A DNA stretch of 21,065 nucleotides from a virus. How positions within the stretch are numbered: position 1 is the first letter of the stretch; every line of letters starts with the position of its first letter. The notes beneath the pieces were generated by a model. It was given only the letters and a program-made list of their open reading frames with translations. It searched no databases and was not told the DNA's origin. Made by a program: the position numbers and the translations under genes. Location of the stretch: the IMG/VR virus record IMGVR_UViG_3300031839_001771, positions 1-21,065 of that record. One strand, written 5' to 3'. Shown piece by piece: positions 1 through 7,657 of this stretch.

Positions 1-1203
1 CTCGATGATCGAGGTCTGCCGGTTGAACCGGATCGAGCCCTGTCGGATGCACATTACATCTGCGAGGGAGGTGGCTGCCGGATCAACGATGATGATCGAG
101 TCCGCATGATCGACAATGGCATGTGGGTTCCGGCTGGTCAGCGAGTCAATAAACGCGGCCAGTTGCTGGGCGAACCGGAACGATCACCACGCGTCACCGG
201 GTACAACGCCACGTCGATGATCGGCAAGCATGTTACGTTCGGGAAGATCGCCGCCGAATACTGCCGCAGTCACGGAGACCCGAAGAAAGAGCAGAACTTC
301 GTCAACAACTGGCTTGGTGAGAAGTACGTTGCGCGAGCCAAAGCCATCCGCTGGAAGGATCTGCACCCGAAGCTGATCGGCGGGCATCCACGTGGATCGG
401 TGCCGCCGTCTGCCTACTTCCTGACGGCTGGCATCGACAAGCAGAAAGACCGGGCCTACTGGTCAGTGCGAGCGTGGGGCAGTGGCAAAACCTCGTGGCT
501 GGTTGATTGGGGAGTGATCAGCCAGTCCATGGACGAAAACGGAGCGGCCCGGCAGGCATCAGACCTGCAACGCGTCTGGTCGGAGGTGATCCTGCGTGAT
601 TACCCGGTCGTTGGTGGTGCAAACGTGATGGGCTGGCCGACGCTGCGAGTCGTCAAAGCCGGCTGTGACACGCAATATCGTCCACTGCTGGTCTGGAACT
701 GGGTCCGGCAACTGCCAGGCGACATCGTGCGAGCCTTCGCCGGTGACCATGCGGTGCTCGGTCCGTATCGGCGGTCTGTTGTTGAGCAGAATTCCCGCAC
801 CGGCGAACCGTATCCCGACGGCGGCATGGTCGTGTGGCGAGTCAACACGGCGGAGTACAAGTCAGACATTCGCGACCGATGGAAATCCAGTCAGAGCGAG
901 CCCGGTTTCTGGTGGACATCACACACCAAGCTGGAAGAAATCGCCGACTACCTGCAGCACCTCACCAACGAAGTGGAAATCAGCAAGCCGACACCGAAAA
1001 ACCCACAGGCCACCATCTGGCAGCCCAGCGACATGGGTATGCGCTGGGACTGGTGGGACACCGAGGTCTACTCCAGTGCCGCCGCCGACATGGTGACCGG
1101 TCACGAATGGGCCAACCTGCGAGCCCTCTGCGAACCCCTGCACACCGCTCCCGCACCGGAGCCAATCAGCTTCGAAAATCACACAGAATGGTCAGCACGA
1201 TGA
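1..1203 (+). CDS. Phage terminase large subunit, GpA family (5' truncated)
   Basis: Motor/nuclease subunit that cuts and packages phage DNA into the prohead. The reading frame is open from base 1, so the N-terminal ATPase domain lies outside the window; 400 residues remain. Visible GpA-type features are a Cys pair (C21, C26 of the partial) in the YICEGGGCRI stretch followed by M..G.WVPAG, then FVNNWLGEKY, matching the family pattern F.NT.LGE. Next comes FLTAGIDKQKDR (Asp146), matching the strand that opens the nuclease domain with its catalytic Asp, and near the C-terminus GMRWDWWDTEVY. It overlaps the next gene by ATGA. The ATG at 106 is internal to the domain and is not the true start. The family call is confident; nuclease residues beyond Asp146 are not assigned. 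Confidence 0.9.
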   Translation, partial: LDDRGLPVEPDRALSDAHYICEGGGCRINDDDRVRMIDNGMWVPAGQRVNKRGQLLGEPERSPRVTGYNATSMIGKHVTFGKIAAEYCRSHGDPKKEQNFVNNWLGEKYVARAKAIRWKDLHPKLIGGHPRGSVPPSAYFLTAGIDKQKDRAYWSVRAWGSGKTSWLVDWGVISQSMDENGAARQASDLQRVWSEVILRDYPVVGGANVMGWPTLRVVKAGCDTQYRPLLVWNWVRQLPGDIVRAFAGDHAVLGPYRRSVVEQNSRTGEPYPDGGMVVWRVNTAEYKSDIRDRWKSSQSEPGFWWTSHTKLEEIADYLQHLTNEVEISKPTPKNPQATIWQPSDMGMRWDWWDTEVYSSAAADMVTGHEWANLRALCEPLHTAPAPEPISFENHTEWSAR

Positions 1204-1508
1204 GTGACGTAACAGCCAGTGATCAGGTACTTCAGGAAATACGTAAAGCGATCAGCGGAGAGTGTTCCGTATCGCTGGTGGAACCGATGCGTAGTTGGTC
1301 CGACTGGGATGCAGGTGAAGTCGAGTTCCGGTTTGGTGATTGGGTGATCGCATTTTTTAAGGATGCTGACGACCTTGACTACACATCATATGTGATGACA
1401 CCGGAAGGAATCACTATCGATTACGACGACTTGACTCCGGATCCATTGGACAGACTCAAAGACATTGAGTTACAGGCGATTGAAATACTGTTGATGGCTG
1501 CGAAGTAG
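1200..1508 (+). CDS. Small acidic protein, DUF7693-like
   Basis: A 102-residue protein whose ATG overlaps the terminase stop (ATGA), so it is probably translationally coupled. The pattern (helix with VLQEIRKAISG, then VEFRFGDWVIAFFKDADDLDYTSYVMTPEG, then acidic DY/DP.DRL and a C-terminal helix) resembles the DUF7693 family as I remember it: W.....V.V.GW.L..FND.D.LDY....PDG. The biochemical function of that family is unknown to me. Codon use is clearly more AT-rich than in the terminase (for example GCATTTTTTAAGGAT), which suggests separate acquisition as a moron. An upstream in-frame extension to 834 overlaps the terminase and was rejected in favour of the coupled ATG. Confidence 0.65.
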   Translation: MSDVTASDQVLQEIRKAISGECSVSLVEPMRSWSDWDAGEVEFRFGDWVIAFFKDADDLDYTSYVMTPEGITIDYDDLTPDPLDRLKDIELQAIEILLMAAK

Positions 1509-1561
1509 AAAATGAACTCTGTCTTAATATCCCAACACACTGCAAAAGAAAGGCGGCATGG

Positions 1562-2035
1562 ATGGCTGAAAAAATCACATCACTGCGGAAACTGAAAGAG
1601 GCACTCGGTGAAATGGGCGTGGAGGTGTCCGAGAGAAAACTCACGGCCGCGATGGATGACGGCTGCCCGGGAAAATCGGTGGAAACCGACGAATACGAAC
1701 CCGCACGAGTCCGCGAATTCCTCGCAGAACGAGGGCTGATTGATATACCGGAAGACAACGACACGCCAGATCCGGCACCCGCCGAGGCAGAGACCGAGTC
1801 ATCACTCGACGAAAAACGTGCTCCCGTCGGTGCGGTGTTCTGTCCACCCTGTTTCGATCGCGGTGACGAAGTGCGCCTGCACTGCAACCGGAGCACGGGA
1901 ATTTTCCAGCTCTACAAACCCTGTCCAAAGTGTGGATTCAAACATCCCGCCCGGGTGAAGCCGAAAGTCAAGGATCTGGTGGCCCAGGCACGCCACCAGC
2001 AGGCCCGCAGCGAACCCGCGGTTCAGCGTCCGTAA
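1562..2035 (+). CDS. Putative DNA-binding protein with N-terminal winged-helix-like and C-terminal zinc-ribbon regions
   Basis: A 157-residue protein. Residues 1-60 (a KLKEALGEMGVEVSERKL helix, then DDGCPG, then EYEPARVREFLAERG) look like the Nu1/MerR-like winged helix of terminase small subunits, where a 'G.P...Y....V..WL' pattern follows the recognition helix. Residues 61-85 are an acidic, Pro-rich linker. Residues 94-124 carry two CxxC pairs (C94/C97 and C121/C124) plus C108, consistent with a zinc ribbon. The ATG is preceded by GAAAGG about 9 bases upstream. Position beside the terminase would suit a packaging cofactor or DNA-recognition protein, although small subunits normally precede the large one. 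Function is inferred; it could equally be a transcription-related zinc protein. Confidence 0.6.
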   Translation: MAEKITSLRKLKEALGEMGVEVSERKLTAAMDDGCPGKSVETDEYEPARVREFLAERGLIDIPEDNDTPDPAPAEAETESSLDEKRAPVGAVFCPPCFDRGDEVRLHCNRSTGIFQLYKPCPKCGFKHPARVKPKVKDLVAQARHQQARSEPAVQRP

Positions 2036-2078
2036 GCGTGTTGCGCATTTGACCGATTTATTCTCAGGAGAAAGAACG

Positions 2079-2471
2079 ATGACGGATCCACCGCAGACGG
2101 AAAATGAAGAGAACCTAACGAGAAAAGAATTCGTCGAACGGATCAGCCCTATTGAAGAAGCGCTGGGCACATACCTTAATATGGTGCTGAATTATCGGAA
2201 ACAAATAGCGGCGCTCGAACAAAAAACCGCAGAACTCACCGCAACGGTGGATTCTCTTACAGCATTTGTGAGTAATAACTCGCGGGCGAACAGAGAACTA
2301 ACGGAAATCGTCAGTGTGCTGCATGATGGGCATCACCACCACGATAAGGCGATCATCAAACTGCAGCAGCAGCGCCGCAAAAGACAACCCCGCCTGAAAA
2401 AGCCCGCAACAAAACCGCCAGAAGAACAGACGCCCAGGCAGATGTTTGGATCAAAGGTGCACAAGGCGTGA
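2079..2471 (+). CDS. Hypothetical coiled-coil protein with basic tail
   Basis: A 130-residue protein of unrecognised family. The ATG at 2079 is chosen because AGGAG lies 8 bases upstream; the in-frame TTG at 2049 has no such site. Residues about 12-85 are a long amphipathic helix with heptad-like spacing (YRKQIAALEQKTAELTATVDSLTAFV), then a His-rich patch (DGHHHHDK) and a strongly basic Lys/Arg/Pro C-terminus. This suggests an oligomeric coiled coil with a nucleic-acid-binding or otherwise unstructured tail. It overlaps the RusA-like gene by GTGA. Base composition of the first two thirds is more AT-rich than the flanking structural genes. No function is assigned. Confidence 0.65.
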   Translation: MTDPPQTENEENLTRKEFVERISPIEEALGTYLNMVLNYRKQIAALEQKTAELTATVDSLTAFVSNNSRANRELTEIVSVLHDGHHHHDKAIIKLQQQRRKRQPRLKKPATKPPEEQTPRQMFGSKVHKA

Positions 2472-2887
2472 CTGCCGTGCGAACCTACCTGCTGCCGTTT
2501 CCACCGTCGGTCAACCATTACTGGAAGAACGCGCGGCGGTACAACGGACGCGGCACCGCTTACAACGGCAAGGTGCTGACCGACAACGCCAAAGCCTTTC
2601 GAGCCAACGCCATCGAAGCGGTGCTCAAAGCCCACGGCCACCGCTATCCGACACCCATCACCGGGCGGCTGGATGTCACGCTCACTCTGTACTGGCCGGA
2701 TCTCAAAGCCTACGACGTGGACAACTACTCCAAAGGCGTGCTCGACGCGCTGACGCATGCAAGGGTCTGGCATGATGACGTGCAGGTCCGCAATCAGCAT
2801 CAGCTCGATGGTGAGGTCGTCAACGGCGGAGCGGTGCTGGTGGAAATCCGCGAATGTCTGCACGATCCCGTTCCGTTTCCGGAATGA
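2468..2887 (+). CDS. RusA-like Holliday-junction resolvase / branched-DNA endonuclease
   Basis: A homodimeric, metal-dependent nuclease family that resolves four-way junctions; in phages it also removes branches before packaging. The 139-residue length is close to E. coli RusA. Motifs: FPPSVNHYW (11-19), then AYDVDNYSKGVLDAL (81-95) and VWHDDVQV (100-107). Asp83, Asp85, Lys89 and Asp104 reproduce the spacing of the known E. coli RusA active residues D70, D72, K76 and D91. The GTG start overlaps the preceding stop, with AAGGTG 7 bases upstream. It sits between terminase and head genes rather than with replication genes, which suits a role in clearing branched DNA for packaging. Confident family call. 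Confidence 0.92.
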   Translation: MTAVRTYLLPFPPSVNHYWKNARRYNGRGTAYNGKVLTDNAKAFRANAIEAVLKAHGHRYPTPITGRLDVTLTLYWPDLKAYDVDNYSKGVLDALTHARVWHDDVQVRNQHQLDGEVVNGGAVLVEIRECLHDPVPFPE

Positions 2888-2952
2888 CAATTTCGGAGTG
2901 AGGTCCAACCGTTGGACTTCAACTTCTCGACAATTCGGAATTCCGGTCAACG

Positions 2953-3411
2953 ATGCCAGGCATGTCGTTGACCGATCAGCAGGAACTGGACGCTGTCGAA
3001 GCCACCATCGTGGCGCTGGTGGATGGTACGCAGCCAGAACAGTTCACGATTGGAGAAGAAACCACACAGCTGGTTCGCTTCATCGACCTGCATACACGCC
3101 GGGAAACGCTGCTGGCTCGTGGTGCCACGTCGACCGTTGTGACCGACGCCGAGCTGATTGCGAAGCTCGATACACGCATCAGTGAACTGACCAGCGGAGA
3201 CGATGCTGTCAGCGTCACGATCGGCGAAGAAACAGTTCGTGGCCCCTCGCTGAAAGTGCTGCAACAGGCACAAAAGACCATCGAAAACCGAGTGCCTGCC
3301 GAGACTGCTGCCGCCGGCAACGCGTTTTCCTACTACGAACGCCCCGCTTATACCGACGACTACGGCTCGTCGAGCTTTCCCGTGGTCGAATTTGATTACA
3401 CGGGGCTGTGA
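2953..3411 (+). CDS. gpW-like head-tail joining protein with duplicated domain
   Basis: In lambda, gpW is a small head-completion protein at the portal vertex, needed for DNA retention and tail joining. This 152-residue protein appears to hold two gpW-like units. Unit 1 (about 11-57) is ELDAVEATIVALVDG, then FTIGEET, then a helix. Unit 2 (about 68-113) is LIAKLDTRISELTSG, then VTIGEET, then a helix. Each has helix, beta hairpin, helix order, as in gpW. The tail (120-152) is Tyr/Asp-rich (SYYERPAYTDDYG), like the flexible C-terminus of the family. It precedes the portal, as W precedes B in lambda. Two starts are possible, ATG 2953 and ATG 2962; neither has a strong ribosome site. Its stop overlaps a possible GTG start of the portal gene. 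Confidence 0.75.
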   Translation: MPGMSLTDQQELDAVEATIVALVDGTQPEQFTIGEETTQLVRFIDLHTRRETLLARGATSTVVTDAELIAKLDTRISELTSGDDAVSVTIGEETVRGPSLKVLQQAQKTIENRVPAETAAAGNAFSYYERPAYTDDYGSSSFPVVEFDYTGL

Positions 3412-3413
3412 GC

Positions 3414-4967
3414 ATGGGTATCGCACTCCCCAATCTGCTGTCGAACATGCTCCGGGCGATCACGTCTCCGATCACGTCACTGGAAGCGTATCGCGGCGCT
3501 CACCTGACCAAGAAAAACGCATCGTGGATCCCCGACCACGTCAGCGGTGATGCGGCCATCGACAACTCGTTCGACATGCTGCTGCGTCGCATCCGTGAAA
3601 TGGGTCGCGATGATCCAGTGATTCAGGCCAGTAAGCGAGCCGTCGTCAAACACGTGATTGGCTCGGGAATTCTGGCCTTCGCCGATGCTCTGCTGCCGGA
3701 TTCGAATCAGGAGTACGACGACGACTTCAACGATCCGTCCGACGCCTGGTTCGAACGCTGGTCGGACGAGCGGGAGTGTGACATTGAAGGCCGGTTTTCC
3801 TTCGAGGAAATGCAGGTCCATCAGTGGAACGAAATGATGGAGTCCGGTGAATCACTCTGGCTGCATGTCGATGACGACACGCCAGGCCGCTCGGTGCGAC
3901 TGGCGTATCAACTGCTCGAAGCTGAACAGCTCGACGAATCACGAGACTGGGAAGCCGGTGGCGAAACAGAATTCGAATGCCGCCGCGGCATCGAATACGA
4001 CCATCTCGGCCGTCCTCAGTTCTACTGGATTTTCGACGCGCATCCGTACGGGTTGCGGCTGGCTCATTCCATCGAATCACGTTCTCGCCGGATTCCAGCC
4101 AGCCGGGTCATTCACACGTATCTGCCGAATCGAACGTCAGAACATCGCGGCGTGACATGGTTCACCAACCTGCAATCAGCCAAAGATCTCGACTGGTATC
4201 TGGGCAATGAACTCACCAGCAAGGCGATCGGCTCGTTGTTCGGGGTGTACTTCAAACGCGACCGGAACGCCGGCAGCGGCACGGGTCTGGGTGGCGACAG
4301 CTCCACCGGCAACACGCAGAAACTCGGTGCCGGCATCATCGGCGACCTTGGACCGAACGACGACATCAAAATCGTTGAAGCGAAACGCGGTTCTGCTGAC
4401 GCCGATCCGTTTATTCAGTTGATGCTCCAACTGCAGGCCATGTCGATCGGCGTCAGTAAGCTCCGACTGACCGGCGACTACAGCCAGTCCAGCTACACAT
4501 CAGCACGAGCGGCACACCTGGATGATGCCACGTTCTTTTTAATGCTGCAGAACTTCGCCCGGCACAATTTCGTGCGGCCCATTCGGCGATCTCACCAGCG
4601 GCAGGCAGTCGCTGCCGGACTGATCAAAAGCATGACCCCGCGGCAGTATCTGCAGGATCAGATGCGGCTGGAGAATTTCTTCATTCAGCCGCCCGGTCGG
4701 GAACAGATCGACCCGGAAAAAGAGACCAACGCAGCAGCCGCCCGTGTCCGCTTCGGGTTCAGCACCCACGCCGAAGAGTGCGGCAAACGTGGAAAACACT
4801 GGCGGAAAGTCGCGCGTCAGCGGGCTCGTGAAGAGAACTACTGGACAGACACCGTCGGACGGCTGCCGGATCTCGGCGAGTCCAAAGCCTATCTCGAAGA
4901 GTACAGCCAGCGAAGCGCCCGCGAAGAAGCGGCCACCGCCACACAGACAGCAGGGAGCCCCGCCTGA
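3414..4967 (+). CDS. Phage portal protein, lambda family (GpB-like)
   Basis: Forms the dodecameric ring at the head vertex through which DNA enters and leaves. About 517 residues, normal for the family. The N-terminus (LTSLEAYRGA-like, HVSGDAAIDNSFDMLLRRIREMGRDDPVIQASKRAVVKHVIGSG) matches the lambda-type portal pattern of 'R.R.L.RNN....A........VG.G'. Further support is GESLWLHVDDD, LLEAEQLDE, GIEYDHLGRPQFYWIFDAHP and RVIHTYLPNRTSEHRGVTWF, the typical 'G.e.d..Grp.aYw......h.....R.GQ.RG.s.l' block. The ATG at 3414 or GTG at 3408 can serve as start; GTG overlaps the gpW stop, suggesting coupling. The stop shares one base with the next ATG. Confidence 0.93.
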   Translation: MGIALPNLLSNMLRAITSPITSLEAYRGAHLTKKNASWIPDHVSGDAAIDNSFDMLLRRIREMGRDDPVIQASKRAVVKHVIGSGILAFADALLPDSNQEYDDDFNDPSDAWFERWSDERECDIEGRFSFEEMQVHQWNEMMESGESLWLHVDDDTPGRSVRLAYQLLEAEQLDESRDWEAGGETEFECRRGIEYDHLGRPQFYWIFDAHPYGLRLAHSIESRSRRIPASRVIHTYLPNRTSEHRGVTWFTNLQSAKDLDWYLGNELTSKAIGSLFGVYFKRDRNAGSGTGLGGDSSTGNTQKLGAGIIGDLGPNDDIKIVEAKRGSADADPFIQLMLQLQAMSIGVSKLRLTGDYSQSSYTSARAAHLDDATFFLMLQNFARHNFVRPIRRSHQRQAVAAGLIKSMTPRQYLQDQMRLENFFIQPPGREQIDPEKETNAAAARVRFGFSTHAEECGKRGKHWRKVARQRAREENYWTDTVGRLPDLGESKAYLEEYSQRSAREEAATATQTAGSPA

Positions 4968-7543
4968 TGCCTCAGAAGTCAGCCGCCAAGCGGCAGTATC
5001 CACTGATTCTCGACGCCGTCTGCAACACCGTCTGGGCGTGTCATGAAGACCATGTCCAGACGATTGCGGACATCATGAATGGTCGCGTAGCCGGCATCAC
5101 GTTGTCTGAATCCGAAATTCGAGCCCGTATTGGCGGCGAGTACCAGTCGAACGGATCCATCGGCCTGCTGGGCATCGAGGATGTTGAGAAGTCAGACCAG
5201 CCTGGCCCACGCATCATTGATGGCGTGGCCGTGCTGCCGGTGCATGGTGTGATGGCACCTCGCATGTCGGCGTTCATGCACGTCTCTGGTGGGACCAGTA
5301 CACAGCAACTCATGCAATGGATCGAAGACGCCGCCACCAATCCGAAGGTGAAACACATCCTGCTGGACATTGATTCGCCCGGCGGCGATGCCCACGGAAA
5401 TCAGGAAGTCGTTGACCTGATCAACGAAGTCAAACAGACGGTTCCGATTCACGGCCACGGCACCAATCTTGTCGCCAGTGCTGGTTTCTACATCTTCAAA
5501 GCCTGTACCACGACATCAGCCTCACCCTCGACCGAGCTGGGGTCTGTCGGCACGTACTTCGTCCACGGCGAAGCATCGAAAGCAAATGAAGCAGACGGCC
5601 TGACCTACACCGTGTTTCGTGGCGGTTCCTACAAGAACGCCGCCAACGAACACGAGCCGCTGAACGCCAAAGGTCGCGAATACATCACCGAGCGAATCGA
5701 TGGCATGTACCGGCAGTTTGTCGGCAGCGTGGCGAAGTGCTGCGGCATGAGCATGTCCGAAGTGGAACAGCAGTTCGGTGCTGGAAAGCTCTACCTGGCA
5801 GACGAAGCCCAACGCCGCGGCATGGTCGACCGAATCGCCACGCTCAAACAGGTCTTCAACGAATTGCGGCAGACGGGCAAAGCGGCGCCCGGTGCCCGTC
5901 AAACCATCTCAGCCGCTGTTGCCCCGCAGTTTTCAACCAAGGAAATGACCATGAATCCACTGATTCGAAACGCCGCCATTGCGGCTGGACTGGCACAGGA
6001 AGACGCGACTGATGAAGTGGTTCAGGCCGCCATCAATGGTTTCTTCCATGCCCGAGCAGAATCGCCGCCAGACGATGAGAAAAAACTCGCCACCATCCTG
6101 CTGAATCCAGAAAACCGGGTCAGCGGGAAAATCACAGACGCCACACCGCCGCTGGATGCCGCCAGAATCGGTCGTGACGCCATCTCTGCCGATGCCGCTC
6201 GTCGTCAGGACATTCTCGCCGCCGGAAAACTGATCGGCATTGATGACGAAATCATTGCCGAGTGCTGCGACGACCTGACCTGCACCGTCGAGCAGGCAGA
6301 GCGTCAGTTCAAGCGACTGGCCGTCGCCAGCAACCAGCCCGTCGGTGTGGGCATTCGCGTCAACAGATCAGCCGAAGACAAATTCGCGGCTGCGGTCGTT
6401 GATGGCCTGTTCGAAAACCATGCACGCGAACATTTCGACCGCTACGAAGCCCGCGACCTCGACAAATCCGCCATCGATGCCGGTAACCTGAGTGGTCTGG
6501 ATATCGTCAGCCGTTGCCTGAACGCCACTGCAGATCGCTCGCAAACCTTCGGTCTCGATGCGGAAGAGCTGGCCGCCCTCGCGCTGCGTGGCGACGGTTC
6601 GGACTTCTATTGCCGCCTCGGTGGTCTGGACAACGAAGGGCGAATGGTATCCGCCACCACGATGAGTCCTTCATCGTTTCCGAACATCATGTCGAACCTC
6701 ACAGGTCGAGTGATCAATGAAGCCATGAAGCAGGTCGAGTCGACCTATGCTGGATGGGCCAAGCGGCGGGAAGAGGATCTGAAAGACCATCAGCCCTCCG
6801 AAATCATCGACACCGGTCACCTGTCCGAGTTCGATCAGGTCAACGACGACCGTGACGGCGCAGAAGACACGATCGTCGAAGAGCCGAACTGGATTCAGGC
6901 CGCGGACTACGAGAAGCGTCTGAAGCTCACCCCGTACATGATCGTGAACGGTCAACTGCTCACGTTCATCAACTGGGTAGCTCTGGCCGCTGCGGCCCAC
7001 GAACGGACGATCAACCGCGCGTGTGTGAATCAACTGGTCTATGGTCAGACCGGTGATGGAAAAACGCTGTTCCATACCGACCATCTGAACAAGGTCACGT
7101 CCGGTGGAGTGCCGTCGCAGACAGAATTCCAGAACTGCCGGGCCAAGCTGCGAGCCCAGAAGGATCCTGGCAATCAGACCACACTCGGCCTGCCTCTGAC
7201 CAGCATTCTGGTTCCGTCGGCTCTCGAAACGGACGCCGAAAAATGGCTGAATCCCGATAACCGGGTGTCTCCGACATCGGACACAAACGGCAACACGTTC
7301 CGAGGAAAGCTCAGCTACGCGATCGAGCCAATGCTTGACGACCTGTCAGCCGTCAAGTGGTACGGGTTCACCTCGAAGATGCGAGCCGCCGCTGTCATGT
7401 ACGCGTATCGCCGCGGCTACCGCAACATGAGGCGCCGGGCTTACGTCGATCCGAGCACACAGGCTCGAATTTTCGTGTTCGAAGGCTCGTTCGCCACAGC
7501 CGCCGTCAACTGGCGAGGAGCCGTCGAAGACGCTGGCCAGTAA
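4967..7543 (+). CDS. S49-type prohead protease / scaffold / gpT-like major capsid protein fusion
   Basis: An 858-residue polyprotein combining capsid maturation protease and shell protein. Residues about 83-300 are an S49 (SppA/lambda gpC-like) protease: DIDSPGG (134-140), nucleophile Ser171 in VASAGFYIFKA, and general-base Lys223 in GGSYKNAANEHEPL. Residues about 329-455 are charged and helical, as expected for a scaffold. Residues about 470-858 resemble the Mu gpT-like major capsid family (KLTPYMIVNGQL, LAAAAHERTINRACVNQL, DGKTLFHTDHLNKV, MRAAAVMYAYRRG). The ATG is preceded by AGGGAG and overlaps the portal stop. Protease-capsid fusions are known, so the architecture is uncommon rather than unique. 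An internal start at 5951 may yield scaffold-capsid separately. A strong terminator follows. Confidence 0.88.
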   Translation: MPQKSAAKRQYPLILDAVCNTVWACHEDHVQTIADIMNGRVAGITLSESEIRARIGGEYQSNGSIGLLGIEDVEKSDQPGPRIIDGVAVLPVHGVMAPRMSAFMHVSGGTSTQQLMQWIEDAATNPKVKHILLDIDSPGGDAHGNQEVVDLINEVKQTVPIHGHGTNLVASAGFYIFKACTTTSASPSTELGSVGTYFVHGEASKANEADGLTYTVFRGGSYKNAANEHEPLNAKGREYITERIDGMYRQFVGSVAKCCGMSMSEVEQQFGAGKLYLADEAQRRGMVDRIATLKQVFNELRQTGKAAPGARQTISAAVAPQFSTKEMTMNPLIRNAAIAAGLAQEDATDEVVQAAINGFFHARAESPPDDEKKLATILLNPENRVSGKITDATPPLDAARIGRDAISADAARRQDILAAGKLIGIDDEIIAECCDDLTCTVEQAERQFKRLAVASNQPVGVGIRVNRSAEDKFAAAVVDGLFENHAREHFDRYEARDLDKSAIDAGNLSGLDIVSRCLNATADRSQTFGLDAEELAALALRGDGSDFYCRLGGLDNEGRMVSATTMSPSSFPNIMSNLTGRVINEAMKQVESTYAGWAKRREEDLKDHQPSEIIDTGHLSEFDQVNDDRDGAEDTIVEEPNWIQAADYEKRLKLTPYMIVNGQLLTFINWVALAAAAHERTINRACVNQLVYGQTGDGKTLFHTDHLNKVTSGGVPSQTEFQNCRAKLRAQKDPGNQTTLGLPLTSILVPSALETDAEKWLNPDNRVSPTSDTNGNTFRGKLSYAIEPMLDDLSAVKWYGFTSKMRAAAVMYAYRRGYRNMRRRAYVDPSTQARIFVFEGSFATAAVNWRGAVEDAGQ
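5939..5953 (+). promoter_or_regulatory. Possible internal ribosome-binding site and start within the protease-capsid gene
   Basis: AAGGAA (5939-5944) is followed by two in-frame ATGs, at 5945 and 5951; AAGGA is 7 bases from the second. Initiation at 5951 (Met329) would give a 530-residue scaffold-capsid protein lacking the protease. Lambda makes its scaffold Nu3 from an in-frame internal start in the protease gene C, so there is a direct precedent for the mechanism. The junction falls exactly where the protease domain ends. Use of this start is inferred. Confidence 0.5.
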
Positions 7544-7553
7544 CCAACCACCC

Positions 7554-7575
7554 CGGCTCTTTCGCCTGAGAGCCG
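7554..7575 (+). other. Small hairpin after the capsid gene
   Basis: A 7-bp perfect stem (CGGCTCT 7554-7560 with AGAGCCG 7569-7575) and an 8-base loop, lying directly before the stronger terminator hairpin. It has no T run of its own. It may protect the 3' end of the capsid message or assist termination; the role is inferred. Confidence 0.5.
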
Positions 7576-7583
7576 CCTCGCTG

Positions 7584-7622
7584 GGCCGGCGGTAAACCAG
7601 CCCTTTACCGCCGGCCTTTCTT
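7584..7622 (+). terminator. Strong Rho-independent terminator after the capsid gene
   Basis: A perfect 13-bp GC-rich stem (7584-7596 with 7604-7616), a 7-base loop, then TTTCTT. It splits the otherwise continuous late operon between head shell and tail genes. This would lower tail-gene transcription relative to capsid, or require antitermination or a second promoter; no convincing promoter is seen between 7617 and 7657. Confidence 0.85.
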
Positions 7623-7657
7623 ACTACCAAACAACAGCCCCAACAGGAAACAGAATC

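Noticed and set aside
834-1199. N-terminal extension of the DUF7693-like gene
   Set aside because: Overlaps the terminase in another frame with shadow-like composition; the ATGA-coupled start at 1200 matches the domain boundary.
2333-2950. 205-codon minus-strand open frame opposite the coiled-coil and RusA genes
   Set aside because: Antisense shadow; the plus strand carries a clear RusA active site with exact residue spacing.
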